Shown in pieces: positions 28,455 to 39,612 of a stretch of DNA of 64,000 nt. Under the pieces are notes generated by a model. It did not search any database and was not told the origin of the DNA. It saw nothing but the letters and a program-made list of their open reading frames with translations. The stretch lies in the NCBI GenBank assembly GCA_003116975.1, contig BGKB01000015.1:186001-250000 (forward strand), written 5' to 3'. A program made the translations under genes and the position numbers. How positions within the stretch are numbered: the first letter of the stretch is position 1; the number at the start of each line of letters is the position of its first letter. Source of the DNA: Aurantiochytrium sp. KH105. Its lineage: Eukaryota; Sar; Bigyra; Thraustochytrida; Thraustochytriidae.

Positions 28455-29744
28455 ATGACGGAGCAGCTTCGCGTCGACGCGGCTGCGCGGACGAGGCCGT
28501 TGCTGCGCGGCTTCGAGCTGGACGAGGCCGACGCCCGGCGGCGGTTCGAGGCATGGCGTGCCCGAAACAAGGTCCGCGCACAGGACGTGCGCGTGCAAGG
28601 GTCGTACATGCCGTTTCTGTATTTCGAGGGCGAGCTGGAAACACGCCTGGATGGCGCCATCGGGTACACTGTAAAGTATGAGATCCGAGGGCGCCAACTC
28701 GAGCGCACCGACTGGTATGTGAGGCAGAATATCATTCTCGAGAACATGCGGTTGCCGACGAGCTCGCGGCTCATGCAAGTGCTCGCCTCGCTTCACGAGC
28801 CTCGCAACATTGTAAATATGGCGATGCTGGGCACAAACCTCGAGCGAGATTTACGAATCTTCGAGGACGAGCGTCAAGGGAAGCCGTACCTGGTGCAAGA
28901 AGTTAGTATGCGTCCAAGTTTCGCCTTGTACAAGATCCTCGCCAACTTGGAGCGGCAGGCGGAAGAGCGCGCCACGGATTTTTTGCTGGAAAATCCTACA
29001 GGTCACTTTGTGGAGGTTCGCGAAGGTTTTTTCGCGCGCGATGGCGGCGCAGGTATTCGGCCCGAAGATCATGAACGACGTCCGGACAAGGCGCGTATCC
29101 GACACCTGTTCACGAGACTGTACGAGCCAGTGCTCTGCAAGCTTGTGTATCTACCAGCATATGTCATCAACTACAAGGTAGCCAACGCGCCCTATATTGC
29201 TGTAGTCAACGGCGTGGATGGCCGTCTCGCGGGGATTCGAGGTCAAGGCATGGACTGGCAGCGGCGCAATGCGGAAAACCTGCGTCATATCGATACGCAG
29301 CAGAATGCTCGGTTTCCGATCGAGCCTCGCTGCTGGCGAAACCACACGCTGGGCGCGGGCCACGACCCGCGCGATCGAAGAGACACGTCCTTTGACCCGC
29401 GATATGCGAGTTCGTGGTGGTCGAGCACGCAGCAGGGCGGGTTTTCGCAGAATTCGAGTAAGGGCCACAACCACGAGGGGAAAAGCAAGCAAAACACGTC
29501 CAATGCCAATCGCGTAGTCGCCGACAGCAGCTACTCTTGGAGTCGACTTGATGATTTCCAGATTCTCGGAATCGCACGTATTCCTCCTCCTTCTGCGAGC
29601 GACATTTCCCGTGCGTTTCGTGAAGAGGCGAAAAAACATCATCCCGACATGCACATGCATCGGTCTGAGGAGGATCGTCTTGAGTTCACGGCCCGGTTTC
29701 GGCGTATTCGGCAAGCATTTGTCGCGTTGCGACGTCTGCGTTGA
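28455..29744 (+). CDS. protein with conserved N-terminal region and C-terminal J domain
   Basis: The product has 429 residues. The C-terminal part (about 364-427) fits a J domain: FQILGIARIP, helix II ISRAFREEAKKHHPDMH with the HPD triad at 396-398, then a helix III ending in AFVALRRL. J domains stimulate Hsp70 ATPase, so a co-chaperone role is expected. The order is unusual, since most J domains are N-terminal. Residues 46-115 (SYMPFLYFEGELETRL) and 228-265 (KLVYLPAYVINYKV, then VNGVDGRLAGIR) resemble a membrane- or nucleic-acid-linked family with Y.PFW and VNG..G...G.R motifs seen in bacteria and plants. A Gln/Asn/Ser-rich linker (322-355) joins the two parts. The ATG at 28455 follows a short leader shared with the minus-strand gene. 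Confidence 0.75.
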   Translation: MTEQLRVDAAARTRPLLRGFELDEADARRRFEAWRARNKVRAQDVRVQGSYMPFLYFEGELETRLDGAIGYTVKYEIRGRQLERTDWYVRQNIILENMRLPTSSRLMQVLASLHEPRNIVNMAMLGTNLERDLRIFEDERQGKPYLVQEVSMRPSFALYKILANLERQAEERATDFLLENPTGHFVEVREGFFARDGGAGIRPEDHERRPDKARIRHLFTRLYEPVLCKLVYLPAYVINYKVANAPYIAVVNGVDGRLAGIRGQGMDWQRRNAENLRHIDTQQNARFPIEPRCWRNHTLGAGHDPRDRRDTSFDPRYASSWWSSTQQGGFSQNSSKGHNHEGKSKQNTSNANRVVADSSYSWSRLDDFQILGIARIPPPSASDISRAFREEAKKHHPDMHMHRSEEDRLEFTARFRRIRQAFVALRRLR

Positions 29745-30518
29745 CGCCTTTGTGTGTGCATCGTTTCCCGCCACGGTAGTGAGCAAATGTTAGGAATGAA
29801 GATGTATTGTAATTTCTCGTCTTGAATTGAGAAGTCGGACTTGGTTTGTAAGAAGCAAAGTTGCGGAGAACTCGTTCGCCGCGCTGCATTTTTCTCGCTC
29901 GCTCTCATCATTAAATGTGAAAAGTGATTTGACTTCTCGGAATTCGAAGCACATTCATTCCGCCGTTCAAAAAATAATCATTCACTGCGTGCCTCAACGG
30001 GTGGGACAAAGATCGCAAGTTTAAGGGGAATGCCGCGATTTTTCATGCGGTGGCTTTCTCGGGTCCGAGAGCAGGTCCATCCTCTTACAAGCTCCCTCAT
30101 GGAGTTGGCCAAAGCACTTGTACACATTGTCGTTGGATGAGTAGCACCCTCCTTCACTTAGAAGATCGCGTACAAGAAGATGGTGTTCTACGAAGTCGAT
30201 CTGGTTAAAAAGATTCGCAAAACGTGGCGAGAATTATCCTTTTCTTATACTCTAAAAAATCCATTGTAGGAATCGAGACTTGGCCAGCGGGGACCTCGTC
30301 CATTTTCAGTAGATGAAGATATATGCTAATCTAGTTTGGGCCCGGAGTTTGGGCCCAGACTCAAGGGTGTATCATGCACTTCAGAATAAGCGAGACAATA
30401 GCCCCTCTGCGTGTGTATGTGTTGTTCTTTCTGATTGCTACTACTCTTTCTTTGCTACCTTGCTGCTTTTGAGGTTCAACGAAGGCACATCAACATTCTT
30501 TCTCCCTTGTTGCTGTTC
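29745..30518. other. convergent 3' intergenic region
   Basis: AT-richer tail-to-tail spacer between the J-domain gene (+) and the apyrase gene (-). I see no gene in it. Several short frames are not protein-like. Confidence 0.6.
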
Positions 30519-31646
30519 TTAGACAAATTCGAGACCTTCGAATTTACGCGTATCAACAAAAAGAAATCCGTCGTCGTCGACGCCGTCATCAGCGGTTTGA
30601 TCAAGGAGCATGTTACCCTTTGCATCAAAGACAGTGATCCATGTAGCTGTTTCGTCGCCAACTTCGCGGACCTTGAGTGCGATAAAGTGGTCCTCGGAGC
30701 CAGGGACCTTGCGAAGCGCCGTGAAGCCACGATCTGGTTGGAGTGGGCCAATGGTGGTGACAGAGATATCTCGAAAATCGTCAGAGGCCGTGAGCAAAAT
30801 GTTGGCGCCTTTAGTTTCATCGGTGACTGGATCGTAGGGATCTGAGAGTGATCGCTTGCGGGGAAGAATGTACCACTTGCGATTACGCGGGCACCAATGC
30901 ACGGCCTCGTGCCAGAGATAAGAGGTTGTATTGGAAGCATATTTAAGGGCAGCATAAATCTTGCTCCAATTGAGATTGCGAACACGTCCTTGCTGGTCGA
31001 TAGTTTTCACCCACTCGGCATCTCGATGAATTACGTTGCCATTTTCATCGGACCACTCTTTGCCAATGGAGCCAACGTAGAGCACATTGTCGCGGACAGT
31101 GGCCCACTCAATTTTACAGGGCTTGACCTTTTCACCGTTGCCGTCCGCGATGGCCCACCGCTGAAAGACCTGGGGGTGAGTGCCTTCTGGTGGATTGACG
31201 GTATCGAGTTTGAAGATGAGGCCCGTGGCATCGCACATGGCGAGCACGCGGTCGCCAAACTGCACGAGTTCGCTGAGCTCCATGGAGCGATTTCGCTTGG
31301 CGGTCTCGGATTCGAGCGTGAGCGTGCGGCCCCACTCGACCCGATACAGCTTGCGGCCGTCCTGAGCGTTGGTGTGCGCCAAAAGCCTTCCCTTGCGGAG
31401 GTAAGACCTCCAAATGAAGTCTTCTGGGTCTCTACTGTTGATGTCTAGATCACTAACCATGCTAAATTCAAACTCGCGGCCGTCAAAGAGCAGCATGCCG
31501 GCGTCCATGTCCTCGACGGCCCTTGCCGACGGGCTCCAGCACGTCTGCGAGGCTTGTTGTTGTTGTGGAGACCATGCTGCCACATTCCAGGCCAGGAAGC
31601 TCAGGATCGCCGCCGCCGCGAGCGCTGGTTTTCCCTGGCTCTTCAT
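30519..31646 (-). CDS. secreted/ER soluble calcium-activated nucleotidase (CANT1-type apyrase)
   Basis: This 375-residue protein starts with a signal peptide or anchor (residues 7-24, ALAAAAILSFLAWNVAA). The rest follows the apyrase (CANT1) family end to end: SMVSDLDINSRD (62-73), FIWRSYLRKGRLL, RSMELSELVQFGDRVLAMCD (120-139), FKLDTVNPPEG, IEWATVRDNVLYVGSIGKEW (179-198), YLWHEAVHWCPRNRKWYILP (243-262) and YDPVTDETKGANILL. The family hydrolyses UDP, GDP and similar nucleotides with calcium, in ER, Golgi or secreted fluid, where it supports glycosylation. Residues such as D66, E123 and E245 sit in the conserved acidic positions that line the calcium and nucleotide site. Length matches the family (about 370-400). 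It is divergent from the CHMP4 gene, with 634 bases between starts. Confidence 0.93.
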   Translation of the reverse strand: MKSQGKPALAAAAILSFLAWNVAAWSPQQQQASQTCWSPSARAVEDMDAGMLLFDGREFEFSMVSDLDINSRDPEDFIWRSYLRKGRLLAHTNAQDGRKLYRVEWGRTLTLESETAKRNRSMELSELVQFGDRVLAMCDATGLIFKLDTVNPPEGTHPQVFQRWAIADGNGEKVKPCKIEWATVRDNVLYVGSIGKEWSDENGNVIHRDAEWVKTIDQQGRVRNLNWSKIYAALKYASNTTSYLWHEAVHWCPRNRKWYILPRKRSLSDPYDPVTDETKGANILLTASDDFRDISVTTIGPLQPDRGFTALRKVPGSEDHFIALKVREVGDETATWITVFDAKGNMLLDQTADDGVDDDGFLFVDTRKFEGLEFV

Positions 31647-32280
31647 CTTCCTCTGTGCGAGGTCGTCCCGCCTGCTTGGCCCTGACCGCGCCGCCCTGCC
31701 GGCCCGGACGATGACGATCTGCTCGAGCGAGTCGAGTCGAGTCGAGTCGAGTCCGAGTCGAGTCTGACAATTGGCGGTTGAAAATCGGTTGCGGTTTTCC
31801 AGCCTGGCGGTTTCGCACGGAACGTGCTTCTTAGTTGCAAGAGCGACTTGAAGGCGGCCTTGCAGAGCGTCTTCGACAGCGCGAGGGTTGATCGCTCGAG
31901 GCGCGCGGCGCGGCGCGGGAGAGCGTGCGGGCGGGCGCGGCCGGGGCCAGCGGCGAGAGGCGGACGCGCGCGGCGGCGAGTCGCCGCTGCTCTCGCGAGG
32001 CGCGGCGGGCGAGGCCTGCGTCCCGGGGTACCTCACCGAAGGGAGCCAGGTGCACGGAGCCGGCGCCGCGAGGACGGCCTGCGGCAGGGCGCGGCGAGCG
32101 AGCGAGCGAGCGAGCGAGGAAGAGGGCCTGTAGCAGTAGAAGGTCCCTGCCTGCTTAGAGCAGAGAGATCGCTCGAAGCGAGTCATATCTTGAACGAGCT
32201 TGCACGGAGACCATCTGCAAACGAGCAAGGTTTCACAAAGCAAGGTCGTTGCGTTATAACTTGCGGGTCTTGGGGGAACG
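31647..32280. promoter_or_regulatory. shared divergent promoter region (apyrase / CHMP4)
   Basis: A 634-base head-to-head spacer. It contains a GAGTC pentamer tract (31728-31767) and GCGA/GAGC repeats (32094-32120). No TATA element is obvious. Shared control of the two genes is inferred from layout only. Confidence 0.45.
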
Positions 32281-33051
32281 ATGAATTTCTTTGGCCGTCG
32301 CAAGAATAATGCTGGAGGTGGCACCGCCAGCGGAGGTGGCGGCGGTGGCGGCGGCGGCGGCGGGGGCGGCAAGACGTCCGTATCTGATCCTGGATCCGCT
32401 CTGCAGCAGGTCAAGATGCAGGTATCGACGCTGGAGAAGCGCATTGAACATCTTGAAAAGCGCGCGCAGGCGCAGCTCAAGGAAGCGAAGCGGCTAAGCA
32501 TGGCGAAAAATCGTTCGGGTGCGATGCAGGCGTTGAAACGTAAGAAAATGCACGAAAAGGAGATTGACAAACTCCGAAATGCAGTCGCGAACCTGGAGCA
32601 GCAGGCTTTTGCGATTGAGAACGCCTCAACGACTGTGGATATTGTGCAGGGCATGAAGGCTGGTCGCGCTGCCGCCCAGGCGATTCAGAAGCAGGTGAAT
32701 GTGGAAGATGTGGAGGATCTCAAGGACGACATCGCCGAGCAGATGCAAACCCAGAGCGAGATCGACGACATTCTTGCAACGCAGCTCGGCGACGCAGCGG
32801 ATGACGATGAGCTCTTGGCCGAGCTCGAGGATCTCGACGAGGACGAGGAGGATGAGCTTGCAGATCTCGACGACGATCTCGAAGGCCTGGGTATTAGTTC
32901 CGCACCAGCCGCCTCCAAGACGTCTCCGCCCTCATACGCAGCTGCTACCTCGCTTCCTGCTGCGCCGACCTCCAAGGTCACTACGTCAGCGACCGAGGAA
33001 GACGAGGACGCCAAGGCGCTCGCGGCTCTTGAGGCAGAGATGGCCATGTGA
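32281..33051 (+). CDS. ESCRT-III subunit CHMP4/Snf7/Vps32
   Basis: This 256-residue protein is a typical Snf7-family subunit. It polymerises on membranes to drive vesicle budding into endosomes, cytokinesis and membrane repair. The N-terminus is MNFFGRRK, then a Gly-rich run, then basic helices (about 40-110; LEKRIEHLEKRAQAQLKEAK and SGAMQALKRKKMHEKEIDKL). The middle has the family feature GMKAGRAAAQAI followed by VEDVEDLKDDIAEQMQTQSEI. An acidic stretch (DEDEEDELADLDDDLEGLG) precedes a tail whose last helix (AKALAALEAEMAM) matches the MIM/Alix-binding end of CHMP4. The insertion of about 13 consecutive Gly after residue 18 is unusual for the family and is coded by a GGC/GGT slippage tract. 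Confidence 0.93.
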   Translation: MNFFGRRKNNAGGGTASGGGGGGGGGGGGGKTSVSDPGSALQQVKMQVSTLEKRIEHLEKRAQAQLKEAKRLSMAKNRSGAMQALKRKKMHEKEIDKLRNAVANLEQQAFAIENASTTVDIVQGMKAGRAAAQAIQKQVNVEDVEDLKDDIAEQMQTQSEIDDILATQLGDAADDDELLAELEDLDEDEEDELADLDDDLEGLGISSAPAASKTSPPSYAAATSLPAAPTSKVTTSATEEDEDAKALAALEAEMAM

Positions 33052-34787
33052 TAATGATAATGTTGATGATTTTTACAACCTCATGTTTTGCTTTTCGCGC
33101 GACGTGGGCTCGTCATTCGAACGTGATTACATGCTGGTTCGTCGTGAAGACCTGCGCTCTTCATCCTTTGTAGATGAATGAATGGATAGAAACTTGTTAC
33201 GCGCGATGATTGTCGTCCGTAGAAATGAGCATAATGTGCGTTTTATTTTGTCCATGTCTGAATTCAAAACTCCAGCTACGCTGGTCGCAGGCTCAAACGC
33301 GTCCGCTGCCTGAGCCATGACTGGTATCCGTAAGCAACTTTGTCGCATGTATTGTCTGACTGCTGACGCCTGATCCATTCTTGTCATTATCCGCTTCGCG
33401 AATAACATGTTGCTGGAGGATTCTGGAGGTTATTTCGATTGCATTAACGATGTCGAACCCTCTGTCTTTGACTTTGATACTTTGCATAGGATCGAAAGTT
33501 CTCGTCGTTGGGTGCAAATGAACTGACTTAATGTCTTTCTGTTCGTGATTGAACGGCTAAGGGCGCTCTCGGCGTCTGCACGTGACGCAGACTTGTGTCG
33601 TTGGGGGAATTGCATCTGTGGTGTAGAGCACCAATTTCGTGATTTTTGGATATTGATGCTTAAAATTACTCAAACAGCCAAGAGCGCTCTCGGCGTTTGC
33701 AAGCAGCCATTGAACACAAATTCCTTCACCTGAACACATTTGTCTTCCTTGAAATTGTTGCTGGCTGGGAACCGAGTCGTGACGGATCGGGGGACGCGCG
33801 ATGGATAGACTGTTTTCTGCCTGTCACGTCATGCACTTCACTTGCGATTGTCATCTTCTTGCTTGCCCTCCTTCCGAGACAAGGAACCGCAACTCAGAGA
33901 AGTAACGCTGCGTGAGGCTACTACCGTGCAGCAGCTGCAGAGCGCTCGCGAGCTCTTTCCACATTTGACGCTCGTCCATCTCCCTCATCAAACTCCTGCT
34001 TGCTTGCACATAGTATCTGAGGTCTCCTCGTTTGGCTCCTGCTTGCGAGCACATAGCATCAAGGTCTCCTCTTTTTGCATGCGTTCACGCGGCGAGCGAC
34101 AGCGACTGGCGTGCATGCAGCCTACGCGTCACGCCGGATCTCGGCGTGGAGCCAACGCTCTCGCGCTTTCTGTCAGTAGTTTCTGGGCGAGCAGGCACGC
34201 GAGATGGTACGCCCGCGAGCGTCTCTATCCAACCAACATCCAGCCAACCCCGAAGAAGCCAAGCCGGCTGCAGGTGCTCGGCTGCTTGCTCCCTTCACGC
34301 CGTCCGCCTCCAAGGAAATCCTGTTCGTAAAATTGGTTGCGGGGCTTGGCTTCCTGTCTCCATTTCTTTTCTTTTCTTTTTCCTTTTTCTTTTTCTTTCC
34401 TTTCGTAGTCTCTGGCTGGCTCCCTAGCAGCCCCCTAGGACCTGCTACCACGGAAGGCCTCGCTCGGCCGATCTCAGTTCGCCCGGCACTCTGGCCTGGG
34501 TCTTTCTGTCTCCTCTTTTACAAAGCCACAGCCGCGTTGTCGGAAAGCGGCCGCCGCGATCCCGAGATCACCGCCGACCGCCCGAGTCACAGCAGCCCGT
34601 GCGTTTGTTTTCTCGATCGACCGGCCGCTGCCGCCCGCCCGCCCGGCCGACCGACCGACCAATCGATCCATCGCGCGCGGCCACCTGGCGGGCGGGCAGG
34701 GCTGGCCGCTCTACCGGGATCCTGGCTGGACGCGAGCTGTCTCTGTCTCAGTTGCGGTCAGTGGCCAATCAAACTCGGTCAAGGGCA
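33052..34787. other. gene-free region after CHMP4
   Basis: No supported gene. A stretch at about 33290-33530 reads protein-like peptides on both strands (on the minus strand KVKDRGFDIVNAIEITSRIL), which may be a decayed exon. A 17-base segment (GCGCTCTCGGCG core) is repeated at about 33562 and 33683. An imperfect direct duplication of about 45 bases lies at 33990-34080. A CTTTT pyrimidine tract lies at about 34365-34405. Confidence 0.5.
33990..34080. repeat. imperfect tandem duplication (two copies of about 45 bp)
   Basis: Both copies follow CTCCTGCTTGC, a CACATAG segment and AGGTCTCCTC in the same order with a few differences. It is non-coding as far as I can see. Confidence 0.7.
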
Positions 34788-35018
<231 letters not shown>

Positions 35019-35507
35019 ATTCGGTGGAAGCCCCTGACCAGTCTCCTCCTCCTTCTCTCGCTCTGTCTCTCGTCGCCAAGGTCGGTCTCGTGCATTCATC
35101 GCTGTGGCCGTGCCGGTGGTGCAGGCAGCCGGCCCCGCAGCGCACCAGCCAGCCAGCTGCGGCGAGCCGCAGCCCGCAGTCATCCCCGCAGCATGCCGCG
35201 TTGCTGGCTAGTGACGCCGCGAAGGCGCCACCGGGTGTCGCCAACCAAATCCTGGCGCTTCGTGTCGGCCGCGAGATGCATCGCGAGGAGGCCTGACCGC
35301 CGCGCCTCGCTAGGCCGCGCCGCGCCGCGCCTCGCCGCGCCGCGCCTCGCCGCGCCGACCTGGCTTGTCGTTCTGAATGTGCATCGGTCGGCCGCGTCGA
35401 GTCCGAGCCGAACTCGTGTGTGGGTCTGAATTGAACTGGCAGCCAGTGCGGAGGAGGCAAGCCTGGCTTTTCGCCCTTTCATTGCTGCTGAGATAGATAC
35501 TACACCA

Positions 35508-35585
35508 TGTGCATGCATGCAGAATGCATGCAGAATGCATTGCGGGTGTGCATGCATCACACGGGCAAGTGCTCGTGTTGCATGC
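35508..35585. repeat. cluster of ATGCATGC/GCATGC palindromes
   Basis: At least five GCATGC or ATGCATG words occur in under 80 bases, some in an 11-base direct repeat (ATGCATGCAGA). The same palindromes recur at 39352-39378. It also contains one GCAAGTGC octamer. Confidence 0.75.
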
Positions 35586-37441
35586 AGTGCCGCTATTTTG
35601 TCCTTTTCAAAATGGCTCGATCGGGATGAGCCGAATCAGGAGCGAGGATCTCAACGAACCGCGCGACAGCGAGGAGAAGCACACATGACGGCCGCGGGAA
35701 AGTAAAGCCAGGGAGAGCAAAGGAAAGGGTCTTCCTCTCCTTTTTGCCAGCGCGGCCGCTCTGCACTGGCTGCTCAGCTCCGTTCGTTCGTTCATTCCTC
35801 CGTCGCTCGGGCGGAGCAAGGCTTCCTGTTCATTCCTCCGTACACATGCACGCTCTCTATCTCTCTCGTGTCCTAGGCGTCCTCTCGCCACTTTCTTCCT
35901 GATGAACGCCGCGAGTCGAGACACCCACGATACAATGCATCATCCGAGTCGAAGGTGCACTACGGCACACAGAGAGACGCCCCGAGTCGCCAGCCAGAGT
36001 GAAACATGGTGACATGAGTGCAATAGATTACTACCTGAGATACTAGAAGATTGACAGCCAGCCACCATGCCACTGCCACATGCAGCAGTGGCCAATGAAA
36101 CAAGATTCTACGAAAGAGTCGAGACAACTAACACTCCGGTTCGCGTCCACGCGCCACGACTCGCAAACAGACACCTACGCACACTCCCTGGTCGCTCGCT
36201 CCCACTGGCCTTTCACTCGCACCGTGTTCACCTCATCGTCATCGCGGGCGCCCCTTGACGGCCGCGAGGCAGACGGGGGAGGGAGAGAGCTTGAACAGGC
36301 GAGCGAGGGCGGAACTCGATCGTTTTCAAATTTTTCTTTTGCCCTGGGCGTTCACGCGGCAGCTGCGGGCGGTCGGAGTGGTTCTACAGGTGCTGCGGCC
36401 CACAGCGCGCGCATCCCAACAGCTCTAGACCGAACCACAGCTTGTTGCGAGACTTCCTCCTTCAGCACTACTGCTTGCCACGCCCGCGAGATGCAGGGAA
36501 CCGCAGAGAGGGGGGAAAGGTTTTTACGGTTTCACTGCCGGGGCCAACCCTCGCGAGTCGGTAGCGACACGCCCGCCCGCCTGCCCACCCGCCAGCCAGC
36601 CAGCCAGCCAGTCTGGTATGCGGGACGGCGAGCGGAGTGGCGTGCATACAGAGACGGCGGCCGGCCGCTCCTCCATTGTGAAGCCTGCAGGCAGGCTGGT
36701 CATCGTTATCTTTTTGGCTTGTTTCCCTTCTGCTTTCTTTCTTTCTTTTCTTCTTTCTTTCACTGGCAATGATTTTTTGTAAATTGTTGGTAGTTGTTAG
36801 TTGGGGCCGAGGTGTGCGCCCGCCCCAAGACAAGGTGGGCCGGTGGCCGGTTCATTCATCGCTTCGTTCGTGTCCGCGTCTTCGTCCCGCAGTAGTTCTC
36901 TTGTCGACACTCTCGTCTCGAGGCGGTGTGAGGCCGTGCGTGTGTGTGCGTGCGTGCAGTGCGTGCGTGCTGACTGGCCGCCTCGGCACGCAAAGCCAGC
37001 CAAGCCCACGTCAAGGCGAGGCGAGGCGAAAGAGGAAGGGACAGATTATCGACCTAGCCTCTGCGGCGCGGCGCGCGCTCGAATGCAGGCCGGGAATCTC
37101 CTGCGCGCGGCGCGGCTGCGGCGTCGCCAGTCGCCATGGTCGCTGCCTGAGGCTGACGACGAGCAGCCAGGCCGGCGGAGGCAAAGATTTGAAATTTGAA
37201 ATGTCAAAAGACGCCGCAGTGCAGTCACGCCAGCCGACAAGGGAGCGAAGATAGCTTTCCTACCTCGAGAGCGAGCGCTGCGGCTGCGCCCCTGCGGCTG
37301 GAGCGCGAAACGTCTCGGCTAGCAGTGGCGTCATCCTGCTTGCCTGCTTGCCTGCTTGCCTACGTTCCGACGCCCAGACGAAGAAAAGGCCGAGTGGCCG
37401 GCAGCTCGAGCGCGGCTGGGAAGCAGCAGCCAGGCAGCTGC

Positions 37442-37470
37442 AGCTAGCTAGCTAGCTAGCTAGCTAGCTC
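37442..37470. repeat. AGCT tetranucleotide array
   Basis: About seven uninterrupted self-complementary AGCT units, able to extrude as a cruciform. Confidence 0.9.
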
Positions 37471-39474
37471 CAGTGTGATGAGATGCATCCCTGTAAAGTC
37501 TCTCCGCGCGACTGCGACCGACAGCGACCGGCCGACTGCGGCCGGGGCCTGGCTCGTCGTGGACGAGGACGGAACGCGGCAGGTACGAGAGCGCGCGCGC
37601 GAGCTCGCAGGGACGGTGCTGCGCAGAGTTTCTTCCTTCGGAACAGCGGCCAGGCCAGAGAGATAGATCATCGTCCGGGCGTGATGTCACGACTTTTGGA
37701 CGTTCTGGTCCTGCATACCTCGAGATTCCGGGTTCCAACCCGGTTCGTGAAGCCTCGTTTAGACCTTCAGAGAGTCAGTTGCTTGCTGCACGGGCGAAGG
37801 TAGAACAGGCACGCACGCACGCACGCGCGCACGCCAACTTGATGTCAAGGCGCAGGGGCTGGCGGCGCGCCTGCTTCACTTCACTTTGCTTTGCTTCTCG
37901 GCGTCTCCGCCTCTCGCTGCGAGTCCGTGGAAGCCGTCCGCACCGACGACTTGCTTGTTTCTCGTTCAGGCGAGCGAGCTCCTCCGTTCGCGGCGCCATC
38001 TTCTGCGCAGCTCCCAGATTCGAGAGAGAAACCGAGGGGGCGGCCTGCGTGGTCACGAATGGCGCCCGTTTCGCACGCGCGATCTCGCGACCGCCGTCCG
38101 AGGGTCGGTGGGCGGGACGGGTGAACCGCTCACGCTGTTGTGCATCCGTGCTTGCCCTTGTCCTTGTCCTCGCTGCGATGGACGGACTGCTGTGCGTCTG
38201 TCTGTCTGTCTGTCTGTTTGTGTCTGTCTGTCTGCCGTGCCCGAGGGACGGATGCTGGCCGCTCGAACCCAGCTAGCCAAAGCCGGCAGCGTGCGCAGCA
38301 ATTCGGCAGCGATGAAACGTATCCTTTTCCAGATGGTAACCCCGCCTGTTGTATGGACGGCAGGCAACATGCACGATGGATAGATGGACGGCATACAAGC
38401 ATACAGGACGCATGATAGCGAGGCGACGGGGTCGTTCGCCATCGCTCGCTCGCGTCCGCCAGTTCGCGGGCTCCATCGTTCTTTCCTGCATCTCATTTTG
38501 CGCTTTTTCCCGTGCTTGCTTGCTTGCTTGCTTGCTTCCTTGCTAAGTTAGCGGTTCGGAGTCGATTCGAGCGCTTGATCTGTCGTTCAATCGATCCATC
38601 GTCCGACCTGCCGCCGATCAAGCGAAACCAGAAAGAAAAAGAATGAAAATGAAAGGAAAGAAAGAAAGAAAGAAAGAAACTGTCGGCCTCTGTCCAAGCC
38701 ACGTTCCGATCAGCCGCAGGCGCGCAGAGCCTCCTTGCTTCCTTCCTGCGCGCAGTGCAGGAGACGCCCGGCCGTCCCCAGCACGGGCTGCACACAGGTG
38801 AACGAACGAATGCATGAACGAACCAGGCGCCCTCTCTGTTTGCGTGCAGCAGCAGCCAGGTCGGCCGGCCGGAGCCGTCCTGCTCTGCTCCTTGCTGCTC
38901 TGCTCTGGAGTGTGCGCCGGCGCCGGGAGGGGTTTCTTCCTTGCACAGACGCGGACAGAAGGAGAGAGAGAGAAGTCGGCGGATTCTTCGGACGTGAGGC
39001 GAGGGCAAGCGAGCAAGCTAGCTAGCGACAGCGACCAAGTCTGGAGGGCGAGCATCAGATTGCGAGCGCAAAGGCCACTTGCGACTGAGCTCTCTCTGGA
39101 AGATCTTTCGAGCAGTGCGTGGTTGACACGCTGCGCGACTGACACACCGCCCGACCAACCGACCGACGGAAGTAGCAATGGATCGATGGATCGATTGACT
39201 GCGAGAGAAAGAAAGATATTTGATCTGCCCTGACCCACGCCAAGGACAAAGAAACGCGTACGGGACAGACGTACGGGACAGGCAGAAGAATCCGCCTAAA
39301 CAAGCAAGCAGGCAAGCAAGTGGACAAGCGCCGCGACCAGGCAGGCCTTGCGTGCATGCAAGCATGCAAGCATGCATTTTGAAGGAAGGTCACGTGTGCA
39401 GCGAGGCCACGGTGCGTGTGCGGGATCGCAGTGCGGTGCGAAGAGGAAGCAGCGCAAGCGCAGTGAGGGTGGGA

Positions 39475-39612
39475 GTGTCGATCCATCGATCGACCCAGCC
39501 AGACATCGACCGATCCATCGATTGATCCAGCAATCGATCGACCCGGCCGCCGTCGATCCATCAATCGATCAATCAATCGATCCAGCCGCCCTTGGATCCA
39601 GCGATCGCCCGA
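39475..39612. repeat. degenerate GATC/ATCGATC array
   Basis: More than a dozen GATC words in about 140 bases, mostly as ATCGATC(C/G) with variable short spacers. Similar clusters lie at about 34660, 38585, 39175, 40460 and 56082. Confidence 0.7.

Larger units (their letters stand above)
35019..39300. other. repeat-rich gene desert, first part
   Basis: I see no gene. It holds CCGCG/CTCGC tracts (35310-35360), a cluster of CATGCATG palindromes (35508-35585), AGCT units (37442-37470), GTCTGT units (38198-38232), GCTT units (38516-38545), GAAA units (38655-38682), and scattered CCAGC and ATCGATC words. Frames are arginine-, proline- or serine-rich and change with each repeat. Confidence 0.6.

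Noticed and set aside
37690-37770. T-arm-like segment (GGGTTCCAACCC) suggesting a tRNA
   Set aside because: The T-loop has a pyrimidine where a purine is required, the stem pairs poorly with a 7-base loop, and no D-arm, anticodon arm or acceptor stem can be built around it.
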